DNA of 25,175 bases from Mayfieldus sp038040285 (GTDB lineage: Bacteria; Actinomycetota; Thermoleophilia; Solirubrobacterales; 70-9). The stretch spans positions 1 through 25,175 of the forward strand of contig JBBPIN010000033.1 of assembly GCA_038040285.1 (NCBI GenBank). Reading direction: 5' to 3'. The stretch's first letter is position 1; every line of letters begins with the position of its first letter. Made by a program: the position numbers and the translations under genes. The notes under the pieces are model-generated. The model saw only the letters and a program-made list of their open reading frames with translations. It ran no database searches and was not told the DNA's origin. Below, one piece after another: positions 1-6,717 of this stretch.

Positions 1-214
1 GCATCGGGCGGGGATCATCCGGGGTCGGCGGGCGCTCGTCGGCCCGCGTCTCGGTAGAGAGGCCCTCCTTGCTCTGGGGCGGCAGGGCGATCTTCGCCAC
101 GTCCCACGTCCCGTCCTTCGCCTGATGGGGGATCCAGCGGTGCGTCTCGCGGTCAGGATGCTCCGCGGCAAGCCTCGTGCACTCCTGCTCAGCCTCTTGG
201 CGGGTCATCGGCAT
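1..214 (-). CDS. 5' part of a small unknown protein (runs off window)
   Basis: An open frame reads leftwards from an ATG at 214 (second ATG at 208) and leaves the window without a stop. The visible 71 residues begin M-P-M-T-R-Q-E-A-E-Q-E-C and continue through a D-R-E-T-H-R-W-I-P-H stretch and K-D-G-T-W-D-V-A-K-I to a proline- and aspartate-rich tail. The W-x-P / D-G-T-W-D-V-A pattern resembles small actinobacterial proteins of unknown function; I do not recognise a named family. Third codon positions are mostly G or C, which supports coding. The gene is divergent from the small membrane protein that starts at 235. Length and C-terminus cannot be known from this window. Confidence 0.6.
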   Translation of the reverse strand, partial: MPMTRQEAEQECTRLAAEHPDRETHRWIPHQAKDGTWDVAKIALPPQSKEGLSTETRADERPPTPDDPRPM

Positions 215-234
215 CAGGGTACTCGTGCCAGACC

Positions 235-387
235 GTGGACCTCTTCGGCCAGCTCCGTCTCTCGTTTTGGATCGCCGTCGCCGGCGTGATCGTCCTCTAC
301 GCCTTCTTCGTCGCGCTGGCCGGCGTCTCGCTCTCCCAGGTGGTCGGCGTGATCGCGGGGGCGACCCGCGCCGGCGTCGCACCCTGA
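235..387 (+). CDS. small membrane protein, 50 aa
   Basis: A GTG-started frame of 50 residues beginning (V/M)-D-L-F-G-Q-L-R-L. A single long hydrophobic stretch, W-I-A-V-A-G-V-I-V-L-Y-A-F-F-V-A-L-A-G-V, covers about residues 11-30 and fits one transmembrane helix; a second mildly hydrophobic stretch (V-V-G-V-I-A-G) follows. Nearly every codon ends in G or C, which favours this frame over its neighbours. It lies divergent to the gene leaving the left edge and 77 bases from the convergent end of pgl. No family is recognised and the start codon is a guess because no ATG lies in frame. It could be a single-pass membrane peptide or the tail of a longer degraded gene. Confidence 0.5.
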   Translation: MDLFGQLRLSFWIAVAGVIVLYAFFVALAGVSLSQVVGVIAGATRAGVAP

Positions 388-464
388 ACCGGATCCGCGA
401 GCGGCGCGGCTTCTAGCAGCGGTCGACCGTTTCGCGGCCCGGCGGTTTGGGCAAAACGCCCCTG

Positions 465-1139
465 CTAGGCGATCTGTCCGGCTGCGGCCTCGTCGGCGAT
501 CACGATCGGCTCATGAGCGTCGACTCGTCCGGCCGGGGTCGAGCGGTCGCCCGACATCAGCCAGCCCAGCGGGTCGCGCTTTTCCTCGCCGGTGATCAGC
601 CAGAAGACGCGCTGTGCCCTCTCGAGCTCGGGATAGGTGAGGGTCATGCGGCGATGTCCGTGGTAAGTGTTGGTGATCGCGACGCGCTGGTCGTCGACCT
701 CGAGCACGGGATCGCCCGGGACCAGCGAGGCGGTGTGGCCGTCGGGACCGAGGCCGAGGTGAACCAGGTCGAGTGTGTCGGGAAGTTGCTGCGCGTAGCG
801 AGCCGCCGCCCGCTCGAGGTCTTCCTCGGTCACCGGCATCGGGCGCACCCTGCCCCTTCCAGCCTCGGGCAGGCTCTCGAGCAGGTGGGTGAGGTTGCGG
901 TCGGGATCGCCGTCCGGGGCGACTCGCTCGTCGACCTGGAACACCTCGACCCGTTCCCACTCGATTTCGAACTCGGCCAGCCGCCGGTACATCTCCCAGG
1001 GCTCCGTGCCCCCGCTCGCGGCCAACGCGAAGCTCCCCCGGGCGGCGATTGCTTCACGCGCAGTCTCGGCGATCAGCTCAGCGCCGCGCAGCGCGGCGGC
1101 CTCTGCGTCGCGCAGCACCTCGAGCTGGTGCTCGGGCAC
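465..1139 (-). CDS. pgl: 6-phosphogluconolactonase
   Basis: Hydrolyses 6-phosphoglucono-1,5-lactone to 6-phosphogluconate, the second step of the oxidative pentose phosphate pathway, in the cytosol. The frame can be read back to 1388, but that extension is antisense-like sequence inside gnd. The GTG at 1139, two bases after the gnd stop, gives a normal 224-residue protein. Family motifs are visible: F-A-L-A-A-S-G-G-T (residues 37-45, sugar-phosphate binding), Q-V-D-E-R-V (68-73) and L-G-L-G-P-D-G-H-T-A-S-L (128-139) with the expected D-G-H-T-A-S signature. It follows gnd on the same strand with almost no gap, so the two are probably co-transcribed and translationally coupled. zwf, encoding the preceding reaction, is about 2.3 kb away on the other strand. 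Confidence 0.93.
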   Translation of the reverse strand: MPEHQLEVLRDAEAAALRGAELIAETAREAIAARGSFALAASGGTEPWEMYRRLAEFEIEWERVEVFQVDERVAPDGDPDRNLTHLLESLPEAGRGRVRPMPVTEEDLERAAARYAQQLPDTLDLVHLGLGPDGHTASLVPGDPVLEVDDQRVAITNTYHGHRRMTLTYPELERAQRVFWLITGEEKRDPLGWLMSGDRSTPAGRVDAHEPIVIADEAAAGQIA

Positions 1140-1141
1140 CG

Positions 1142-2155
1142 CTACTTCTTTTCCTCGTGACCGCCGAACTGCTTTCGCATCGCCGAGAGGACCTTGTCGG
1201 CGAAGTCGTCGAGCCCGCGCGAGGCGAAGCGCGAGTAGAGCGCCGTGGTAAGCACCGGGGACGGCACCCCCTCCTCGATCGCCGCGATCGACGTCCAGCG
1301 GCCCTCGCCGGAGTCCGACACCCGACCCTCGAAATCGGCCAGGTCGGGCGACTTCTGCAGCGCCGCCGCCGTGAGGTCGAGCAGCCATGACCCGATCACG
1401 CTGCCCCGCCGCCAGACCTCGGCCACCTCGGGGACGTCGATCTCGTACTGGAAGTACTCGGGATGCTCGAGCGGCGCGGTCTCGGCGTCGGCCGCTGCCT
1501 CACGTCTGCCGGCGTCGGCCTTGTGAAGGATGTTGAGGCCCTCGGCGTAGGCGGCCATGACGCCGTACTCGATTCCGTTGTGGACCATCTTCACGAAGTG
1601 GCCCGCTCCGCTGGGGCCGCAGTACAGGTATCCCTGCTCGGCCGGCGAGGGATCGCCCTCGCGACCGGGCGTCCGCTCTGCCGCATCGACACCGGGGGCC
1701 AGTGAGGCGAAGATCGGCTCCAGGCGCTTGAAGGCCCCGTCCGGCCCGCCGATCATCAGGCAGAAGCCGCGCTCGAGCCCGAACACACCGCCGCTGGTGC
1801 CGCAGTCGATGTAGTCGATCCCCTTCTCGCCGAACTTGGCGGCCCGCCGCATGTCGTCGTGGTAGTAGGAGTTGCCACCGTCGATGATCGCGTCGCCGGC
1901 CTCCATGCGCTCGGCCAGGTCAGTCACGGCCTGCTCGGTGATCTCGCCCGCCGGGACCATCACCCAGGCGGCGCGGGGCTTTTCGAGCTTGGAGACGAAC
2001 TCGTCCAGGTCCGTCGCGCCCGTCGCACCTTCGCTCTCCAGCGACTTGATCGCCTCGGGGCTGACGTCATAAACGACGCACTCGTGACCGTCGCGCATCA
2101 GACGCCGCACGATGTTGGCGCCCATGCGACCCAGTCCGACCATCCCCAGCTGCAT
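1142..2155 (-). CDS. gnd: 6-phosphogluconate dehydrogenase (decarboxylating), short type
   Basis: Oxidatively decarboxylates 6-phosphogluconate to ribulose 5-phosphate. At 337 residues this is the short form, closer to the NAD-preferring GntZ/YqeC-like group than to the 470-residue enzyme; cofactor preference is inferred from the family only. Visible motifs are the Rossmann G-L-G-R-M-G at 7-12, G-G-N-S-Y-Y at 93-98, the substrate loop S-G-G at 121-123, and K189-M-V-H192-N193-G-I-E196 matching the catalytic Lys/His/Asn/Glu set. The ATG at 2155 is preceded six bases upstream by TAGGAT, a good -10 box, so the mRNA is probably leaderless. pgl follows two bases after the stop. Its 5' end overlaps the annotated start of the divergent PAS-EAL gene. 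Confidence 0.94.
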   Translation of the reverse strand: MQLGMVGLGRMGANIVRRLMRDGHECVVYDVSPEAIKSLESEGATGATDLDEFVSKLEKPRAAWVMVPAGEITEQAVTDLAERMEAGDAIIDGGNSYYHDDMRRAAKFGEKGIDYIDCGTSGGVFGLERGFCLMIGGPDGAFKRLEPIFASLAPGVDAAERTPGREGDPSPAEQGYLYCGPSGAGHFVKMVHNGIEYGVMAAYAEGLNILHKADAGRREAAADAETAPLEHPEYFQYEIDVPEVAEVWRRGSVIGSWLLDLTAAALQKSPDLADFEGRVSDSGEGRWTSIAAIEEGVPSPVLTTALYSRFASRGLDDFADKVLSAMRKQFGGHEEKK

Positions 2156-3338
2156 TGCCGAATCCTACGCGTCGTGGCTAGGCGGATCTTCTACGGACGG
2201 ATATACCCAAAGGCAACGGGAGCTGGCGCAGCTGATCCGCGACAACGAGCTGATCCTGCGCTCGGTTGGCGACGGGATCATCCGTATCGATCCCGAGGGT
2301 CGGATCACCTACGCCAACCCCGCCGCGGGCGAGATCCTCGGATGCAACCACGCCGAGCTGATGGGCCGCGACGCCCACGAGCTGCTCCACCACTCGTATG
2401 CCGACGGATCGCCCTACCCGGTCGAGGAGTCCCCAATCCGCGCCTCACTGCGCGGCGAGATGATCCACCAGAGTGACGAGGTGTTCTGGCGCCCGGACGG
2501 AACCTCGTTCGCGGTCAAGTACACGAGCGCACCGATCCGCGAGGACGGCTCGATCGTGGGCGCGGTCTGCGTGTTCGCCGACATCAGCGACGAAAAGGAC
2601 CGCGAGCAGGAACTGCTGTGGGAGCTGGAATGGCAGAAGCGGATCACGGGCGCCCTGGAAGGCGACCGTCTGCTCGCCTACAGCCAGCCGATCTTTGACC
2701 TGCGGACCGGGGAACAGGTGCAGGAGGAGTTGCTGGTGCGCATGAGGGGGCGCGGCGAGGACATCGTGCCGCCGATCGACTTCCTCCCGACGGCCGAGCG
2801 CCTCGACATGATCCAGGCCATCGACCACTGGATGCTCGGCCGGGCGCTGGAGCTGGTGGCAGCCGGGCGCAAGGTGGCCGTGAACGTCTCGGCCCGCTCG
2901 CTCACCGAGCTGCGGCTGCTCGACGACGTCCGGCGCTCGCTGGAGAGCTCCGGCGCCGACCCCTCCCACCTCACCTTCGAGATCACCGAGACGGCCGCGG
3001 CCCAGAACGCGGACGCCGCGATGCGCTTCGCCGCGGGCGTCGAGAGGCTCGGCTGCCGGCTCGCCCTCGACGACTTCGGGACCGGCTTCGGAGCGATGAC
3101 CTACCTGAAGAGCATCCCGGCGCACTTCCTGAAGATCGACATGGACTTCGTTCGCGGGCTGCGCGGCGACGAGGGCAACCAGCGCGTGGTGCGCACGATC
3201 GTCGAGATCGCCCGCCGGCACGGCCAGCGCACGATCGCCGAGGGCGTCGAGGACGCGGCAACCGCGGAGCTGCTGCGCCAGTTCGGAGTCGACTACGCGC
3301 AGGGCCACCTCTACGCCGAACCCGCTCCGGTGGAATAG
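2112..3338 (+). CDS. PAS-EAL protein, probable c-di-GMP phosphodiesterase
   Basis: A cytosolic 408-residue protein with a PAS sensor domain (about 40-160; V-G-D-G-I-I-R-I-D, I-T-Y-A-N-P-A-A) and an EAL domain (about 175-405). The EAL signature reads E206-L-L. The other catalytic positions are present: N258 (N-V-S-A-R-S-L), E290 (F-E-I-T-E-T), D320-D321 (D-D-F-G-T-G-F), K341 (L-K-I-D), E377 (A-E-G-V-E-D) and Q397 (A-Q-G-H-L), so it is probably an active enzyme hydrolysing c-di-GMP to pGpG. No transmembrane segment or signal peptide is seen. The start is uncertain: only the ATGs at 2112 and 2124 precede the PAS domain, both lie inside divergent gnd, and neither has a ribosome-binding site. A non-ATG start nearer 2200 is possible. 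Confidence 0.85.
   Translation: MLAPMRPSPTIPSCIAESYASWLGGSSTDGYTQRQRELAQLIRDNELILRSVGDGIIRIDPEGRITYANPAAGEILGCNHAELMGRDAHELLHHSYADGSPYPVEESPIRASLRGEMIHQSDEVFWRPDGTSFAVKYTSAPIREDGSIVGAVCVFADISDEKDREQELLWELEWQKRITGALEGDRLLAYSQPIFDLRTGEQVQEELLVRMRGRGEDIVPPIDFLPTAERLDMIQAIDHWMLGRALELVAAGRKVAVNVSARSLTELRLLDDVRRSLESSGADPSHLTFEITETAAAQNADAAMRFAAGVERLGCRLALDDFGTGFGAMTYLKSIPAHFLKIDMDFVRGLRGDEGNQRVVRTIVEIARRHGQRTIAEGVEDAATAELLRQFGVDYAQGHLYAEPAPVE
2162..2167 (-). promoter_or_regulatory. -10 box of a leaderless gnd promoter
   Basis: On the minus strand TAGGAT is followed by six bases and then the gnd ATG, placing the likely transcription start at or next to the start codon. No Shine-Dalgarno sequence is present. 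No convincing -35 hexamer is seen. Confidence 0.5.
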
Positions 3339-3366
3339 CCACTGGCCGCTGGCCACTGGCCACTAG
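3339..3366 (+). repeat. four tandem 7-bp units upstream of zwf
   Basis: Directly after the PAS-EAL stop, four 7-bp units run head to tail: CCACTGG, CCGCTGG, CCACTGG, CCACTAG. The CCACTGG unit is itself an odd-length palindrome (CCA-C-TGG). A copy of the same motif in inverted orientation (TGGCTAGTGG) sits at 3388-3397. Confidence 0.75.
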
Positions 3367-3397
3367 GCCAGAGCCCAAGACCTCGAGTGGCTAGTGG
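3356..3397. promoter_or_regulatory. nested palindromes in the zwf promoter
   Basis: CTGGCC-ACTA-GGCCAG at 3356-3371 is a 6-4-6 palindrome of the same layout as those before the acylase and P450 genes. A longer stem can form between 3360-3370 and 3388-3397, with one bulged G. The right arm falls where the -35 region of the leaderless zwf promoter should be. Either a repressor operator or a terminator-like hairpin for the upstream gene is possible; no U-tract follows. Confidence 0.45.
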
Positions 3398-3411
3398 TTA
3401 GCGACTTTGAT

Positions 3412-3417
3412 TAGCCT
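3412..3417 (+). promoter_or_regulatory. -10 box of a leaderless zwf promoter
   Basis: TAGCCT followed by seven bases and the ATG at 3425. There is no Shine-Dalgarno sequence before that ATG, which fits leaderless transcription and argues against the in-frame TTG at 3407 as the start. Confidence 0.5.
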
Positions 3418-3424
3418 GCCACCG

Positions 3425-4837
3425 ATGAGTGAGCAGGCCGACGTGCTGGTGATCTTCGGGATCACCGGCGACCTGGCGAGGAAGATGACCTTCAGGGCGC
3501 TCTACCGGCTCGAGCGTCGCGGTCGCCTCAAGTGCCCGATCGTCGGCGTCGGGCGCCGCAAGGACTGGGGCCACGAGGACCTGCGCACCCGAGCTCGGGA
3601 GTCGATCGAGGAGACCGTGGACGGGTACGACGAGAAGGTGTTTCGCAGCCTCGCCGCCCGGATGACGTTCGTGGACGGCGACTACACCGACTCGAAGAGC
3701 TACAAAGGGCTTGCCGAGGCGCTCGAAGGCAAAAAGCGGCCGGTCTTCTATCTAGAGGTACCGCCATCGCTCTTCTCCACCGTCGTCCGCGGCCTCGGCG
3801 AGGCGGGGCTGACCAAGTCGGCCCGCGTGGTGGTCGAAAAGCCGTTCGGCCACGACCTCGAATCGGCCAAGCAGCTCAACGCCGAGCTGCGCGAGGTGCT
3901 CGAGGAGGAGCAGATCCTCCGCATCGATCACTTCCTCGGCAAGGAGCCGGTGATGGACATCAGCTACCTGCGCTTCACCAACACGCTGCTGGAGCCGGTC
4001 TGGAACCGCCAGTACGTCTCCCACGTGCAGATGACGATGGCCGAGGACTTCGGGGTCGAGGACCGGGGCCGCTTCTACGACCCTGTCGGGGCCCTGCGCG
4101 ACGTGATCCAGAACCACCTCCTCCAGGTGCTCGGTCTGGTCGCGATGGAGCCTCCGGCCGGCAACGCCGAGGACTCCGTGCGTGACAAGAAGCTGGAGCT
4201 GTTCAAAGCCGTGCGGGCGGCGGACCCGAAGCGCTACGTCCGCGGTCAGTACGAGGGCTATCGGGAGATCGACGGCGTCGATCCGAAATCGAACACAGAG
4301 ACCTACGCGGCGCTGGAGCTGGAGGTCGACAACTGGCGCTGGTCGGGCGTGCCCTTCTTCATCCGCGCCGGCAAGTGCCTGCCGGTCAGGGAGACCGAGG
4401 TGAACGTGATCTTCAAGCGCCCGCCGCGGCTAGGCATCGGGCCCCGCTCGCGCCCGGACCCCAACCAGATAACGATCCGCATCGACCCCCGTCCGGGCGC
4501 ACGGATCCGCTTCCTCGCCAAGAAGGCGGGCAAGGAGGCCTACGAGCCGGCGGACTTCACGGTGCTGTTCGAAAAGAAGCCCGGCGAGGAGCCCGAACCG
4601 TACGAGCGTCTGCTCGACGACGCGCTGCTCGGCGAGCCCGGGCTGTTCACCAACGAGGACCAGATCGAGCAGACCTGGCGGATCGTGCAGCCGCTTCTCG
4701 ACCAGCCCGCCGAGGTGGAGACCTACGAGCCCGGGAGCTGGGGCCCGGAGGGCGCCCAGTCGCTCTGCCGCGGAATCTGCGAGTGGTATGAGCCGTGGAT
4801 GCCGGACGGCGGGGGGCAGGTGGAGCCTCCGTCATGA
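3425..4837 (+). CDS. zwf: glucose-6-phosphate 1-dehydrogenase
   Basis: Oxidises glucose 6-phosphate to 6-phosphogluconolactone with NADP+, the entry step of the oxidative pentose phosphate pathway. The 470-residue length is typical. The nucleotide-binding motif I-F-G-I-T-G-D-L-A-R-K (10-20) varies the usual G-A-S-G-D-L-A. E-K-P-F-G-H-D-L (138-145) and the active-site signature R-I-D-H-F-L-G-K-E (166-174) are intact, as is a F-Y-D-P-V-G-A-L-R-D segment. I chose the ATG at 3425 over the in-frame TTG at 3407 because a -10 box sits seven bases before it. Its last four bases (ATGA) overlap the start of the Ddn-like gene, so the two are translationally coupled. pgl and gnd lie nearby on the opposite strand. 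Confidence 0.95.
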   Translation: MSEQADVLVIFGITGDLARKMTFRALYRLERRGRLKCPIVGVGRRKDWGHEDLRTRARESIEETVDGYDEKVFRSLAARMTFVDGDYTDSKSYKGLAEALEGKKRPVFYLEVPPSLFSTVVRGLGEAGLTKSARVVVEKPFGHDLESAKQLNAELREVLEEEQILRIDHFLGKEPVMDISYLRFTNTLLEPVWNRQYVSHVQMTMAEDFGVEDRGRFYDPVGALRDVIQNHLLQVLGLVAMEPPAGNAEDSVRDKKLELFKAVRAADPKRYVRGQYEGYREIDGVDPKSNTETYAALELEVDNWRWSGVPFFIRAGKCLPVRETEVNVIFKRPPRLGIGPRSRPDPNQITIRIDPRPGARIRFLAKKAGKEAYEPADFTVLFEKKPGEEPEPYERLLDDALLGEPGLFTNEDQIEQTWRIVQPLLDQPAEVETYEPGSWGPEGAQSLCRGICEWYEPWMPDGGGQVEPPS

Positions 4838-5325
4838 GCGAGGAGGGAAGCAACCCGCTGGTGGATCGGATCATCACTCCGATCGCCTCCTCCAAACCCG
4901 CCTCCTGGTTCTACGTCAACGTCGCCCCTTCCTTGGACCGCGCCCTGCTGCGCCTCACCGGTGGGCGATTCACCAGCGGCGGCCGGCACCGGGTCGGCTT
5001 TCTACGCGTGATCGGCGCAAGGAGCGGGATCGAGCGAGTCACCCCGCTCGTTTACACGCTCGACGGCGAAAGGATCGTGCTTGTGGCCTCGCGCGGGGGC
5101 GACACCAAGCATCCGGCCTGGTACCGCAACCTGGTCGCCAATCCGGACGTGCGCTTCTCAATCGACGGCGACGAACACGCCTACCGGGCCCGTGAGCTGG
5201 AGGGACAGGAGCGCGAGCGTGCCTGGGAGCTCGCAGTGCGTCGATACGGTGGATACGCCGTCTACCAACGCCGCGCCGGGGGGCGCAAGATCCCCGTGAT
5301 GGTGCTCGAACCTGGCGATGGCTAG
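4834..5325 (+). CDS. Ddn-like F420-dependent oxidoreductase (nitroreductase/deazaflavin family)
   Basis: A 163-residue protein of the deazaflavin (F420H2)-dependent nitroreductase family (DUF385/Ddn, split-barrel fold). Characteristic segments are G-A-R-S-G-I-E-R-V-T-P-L (61-72), V-L-V-A-S-R-G-G (82-89) and P-A-W-Y-R-N-L-V-A-N-P-D-V (94-106), the last being the family hallmark. These proteins use reduced F420 to reduce quinones or other electron-poor substrates; the substrate here cannot be told. The N-terminal segment (about 14-45) is amphipathic to hydrophobic and could give membrane association, as in Ddn. The ATG overlaps the zwf stop (ATGA), and its own end overlaps the next gene by eight bases, giving a tight three-gene unit. 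Confidence 0.88.
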   Translation: MSEEGSNPLVDRIITPIASSKPASWFYVNVAPSLDRALLRLTGGRFTSGGRHRVGFLRVIGARSGIERVTPLVYTLDGERIVLVASRGGDTKHPAWYRNLVANPDVRFSIDGDEHAYRARELEGQERERAWELAVRRYGGYAVYQRRAGGRKIPVMVLEPGDG

Positions 5326-6172
5326 GCGCCTCCCGCCGGCTGCTCTGCTTGCGATCGCAGCCCTGACTGGCGCTCCCTGCGGCTCGACCTGGCTCGCCGT
5401 GCCGGCCACCGCGGCCGGCCCCGGCGCACAGCGGGGGTATCCCTGGCCCCAGCGGGTCGCCGCCGCGCGGCGCTTCGCCCGCCATCGCATCGGCACCGTC
5501 TCCTTCGCGATCGTCGGCGAGCACGGCAACCTGCGGGGCTACAAGCCACAGCGCGAGTTCCATTCGGCGAGCGTCGTCAAGGTGATGCTGATGCTCAGCT
5601 TTCTACGCCGGCCCAGCGTCCGCAACAGCCCGCTCAACGCGCACGACAAGAGCCTCCTGCACCCGATGATCACGCGCTCCGACAACACGACCGCGACCGA
5701 GATCTACGACATCGTCGGCAACGCCGGGCTGAACCGCCTGGCGCGGGCCGCGCACATGCGCGACTTCCACCCCAACGTGGTCTGGGGGCTGACCGAGATC
5801 ACGGCCAGCGACATGTCGCAGTTCATGTACCGGCTGCGGCGCTACATCCCACGCCGCCATCGCCGCTACGCGCTGCATCTGCTCTCCCACATCGTCTCCT
5901 ACCAGCGCTGGGGCGTCCCCCCGGCCAAGCCGCCCGGATGGCGGGTCTACTTCAAGGGCGGCTTCATCCCCGCCGCCGACGGCTGGCGAATCAACCAGGT
6001 CGCCCTGCTGCGCCGCGGCTCGCGCAAGCTGGCTCTCGCGGTGCTCACGCACGGCAACCCGACGCTCCAATACGGCGCCAAGACGGTCCAGGGGGTGACC
6101 GCGAGGTTGCTGCGCAACTACGACCGGCTGGTCCCCGGGCACCGACTCCAGCGAGTCGCCGGCAGCGGTTAG
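5318..6172 (+). CDS. secreted beta-lactamase-fold serine hydrolase (class A/PBP-like)
   Basis: A 284-residue exported protein; residues 1-32 are a plausible signal peptide ending near A-T-A-A. The three active-site boxes of the penicillin-recognising fold are visible: S85-V-V-K88, S121-D-N123 and K213-G-G215. After S-D-N the sequence goes to T-E-I-T-A-S-D-M without an obvious omega-loop Glu (Glu166 of class A enzymes). It is therefore more likely a peptidase, esterase or slow acyl-enzyme former than an efficient beta-lactamase; that is inference. The ATG lies inside the end of the Ddn-like gene (eight-base overlap), implying translational coupling. Its TAG stop forms the first three bases of the -10 box of the next gene. 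Confidence 0.82.
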   Translation: MARRLPPAALLAIAALTGAPCGSTWLAVPATAAGPGAQRGYPWPQRVAAARRFARHRIGTVSFAIVGEHGNLRGYKPQREFHSASVVKVMLMLSFLRRPSVRNSPLNAHDKSLLHPMITRSDNTTATEIYDIVGNAGLNRLARAAHMRDFHPNVVWGLTEITASDMSQFMYRLRRYIPRRHRRYALHLLSHIVSYQRWGVPPAKPPGWRVYFKGGFIPAADGWRINQVALLRRGSRKLALAVLTHGNPTLQYGAKTVQGVTARLLRNYDRLVPGHRLQRVAGSG

Positions 6173-6175
6173 GCT
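6170..6175 (+). promoter_or_regulatory. -10 box of a leaderless promoter built on a stop codon
   Basis: TAGGCT, whose TAG is the stop codon of the upstream hydrolase gene, followed by six bases and the ATG at 6182. This would let the secreted protein gene be transcribed separately from the upstream unit as a leaderless mRNA. Confidence 0.45.
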
Positions 6176-6181
6176 GCGGCC

Positions 6182-6580
6182 ATGCGCAGCCTGGTCCTCT
6201 CGGCTGCTCTTCTTGCCGCGGCGATCACGCCGGCGAGCGCCACGGCGATCGTCGGCTTTCACTCGCCGTCGGGCAACATTCGCTGCGACATCCTGAAGAC
6301 CGGCGTTCGTTGCGATATCCAGCAGCGCAGCTGGCAGTCGCCGCCGAAGCCGAACTCGTGCGAATTCGACTGGGGCCAGTCGATCGGCCTGGGCCGGCAA
6401 GGCAAGGCCCACTTCCTCTGCGTCAGCGATGCCACCGACCCCGGTGCCGAGCTCGCCTACGGCGACTCGATCGCCCGCCACCGCTTCCGCTGCAAGAGCC
6501 TCACCTCTGGAGTGCGTTGCGTGAACAAGCGCAACGGACACGGATTCAAGCTCTCGCGCCAGAGCTACCGGTTCTTCTAG
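6182..6580 (+). CDS. secreted six-cysteine protein, DUF6636 type
   Basis: 132 residues with a clear signal peptide (M-R-S-L-V-L-S-A-A-L-L-A-A-A, cleavage near A-S-A-T-A at about 20-22). The mature part has six cysteines in the contexts I-R-C-D-I, V-R-C-D-I, N-S-C-E-F, F-L-C-V-S, F-R-C-K-S and V-R-C-V-N, probably three disulfides. The F-x-S-P-S-G-N-I-x-C opening, the Y-G-D-S-I segment and the closing G-H-G-F-x-L-S-R-x-x-Y motif match the DUF6636 family of small exported actinobacterial proteins of unknown function. It follows the exported hydrolase by nine bases but appears to have its own leaderless promoter. Confidence 0.8.
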   Translation: MRSLVLSAALLAAAITPASATAIVGFHSPSGNIRCDILKTGVRCDIQQRSWQSPPKPNSCEFDWGQSIGLGRQGKAHFLCVSDATDPGAELAYGDSIARHRFRCKSLTSGVRCVNKRNGHGFKLSRQSYRFF

Positions 6581-6705
6581 GCGGCGCGCGGCGGGAGGCT
6601 CCAGCGCCAGGCACTAAATAGACGCTCGACCACGCACAACCTCATACAGACGTCCAGGCAACGGCGCTCCTCGGTCAGCTCGCTCACCGAACCCGCCGGG
6701 GCGCC

Positions 6706-6711
6706 GATAGT
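6706..6711 (+). promoter_or_regulatory. possible -10 box before the diguanylate cyclase gene
   Basis: GATAGT followed by six bases and the ATG at 6718, with no Shine-Dalgarno sequence between. Weaker match than the TAGG(A/C/G)T boxes elsewhere in the window. Confidence 0.35.
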
Positions 6712-6717
6712 CACTGC

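Noticed and set aside
447..1160. Plus-strand 237-aa open frame over pgl
   Set aside because: Shadow of the minus-strand pgl, whose family motifs are unambiguous; the plus frame has no recognisable domain.
2445..3356. Minus-strand 303-aa open frame over the PAS-EAL gene
   Set aside because: Antisense shadow caused by high GC; the plus strand has complete PAS and EAL motifs.
3339..3397. Calling the zwf upstream inverted repeat a rho-independent terminator
   Set aside because: No T-run follows the stem and it overlaps the likely -35 region, so a regulatory site is at least as likely.
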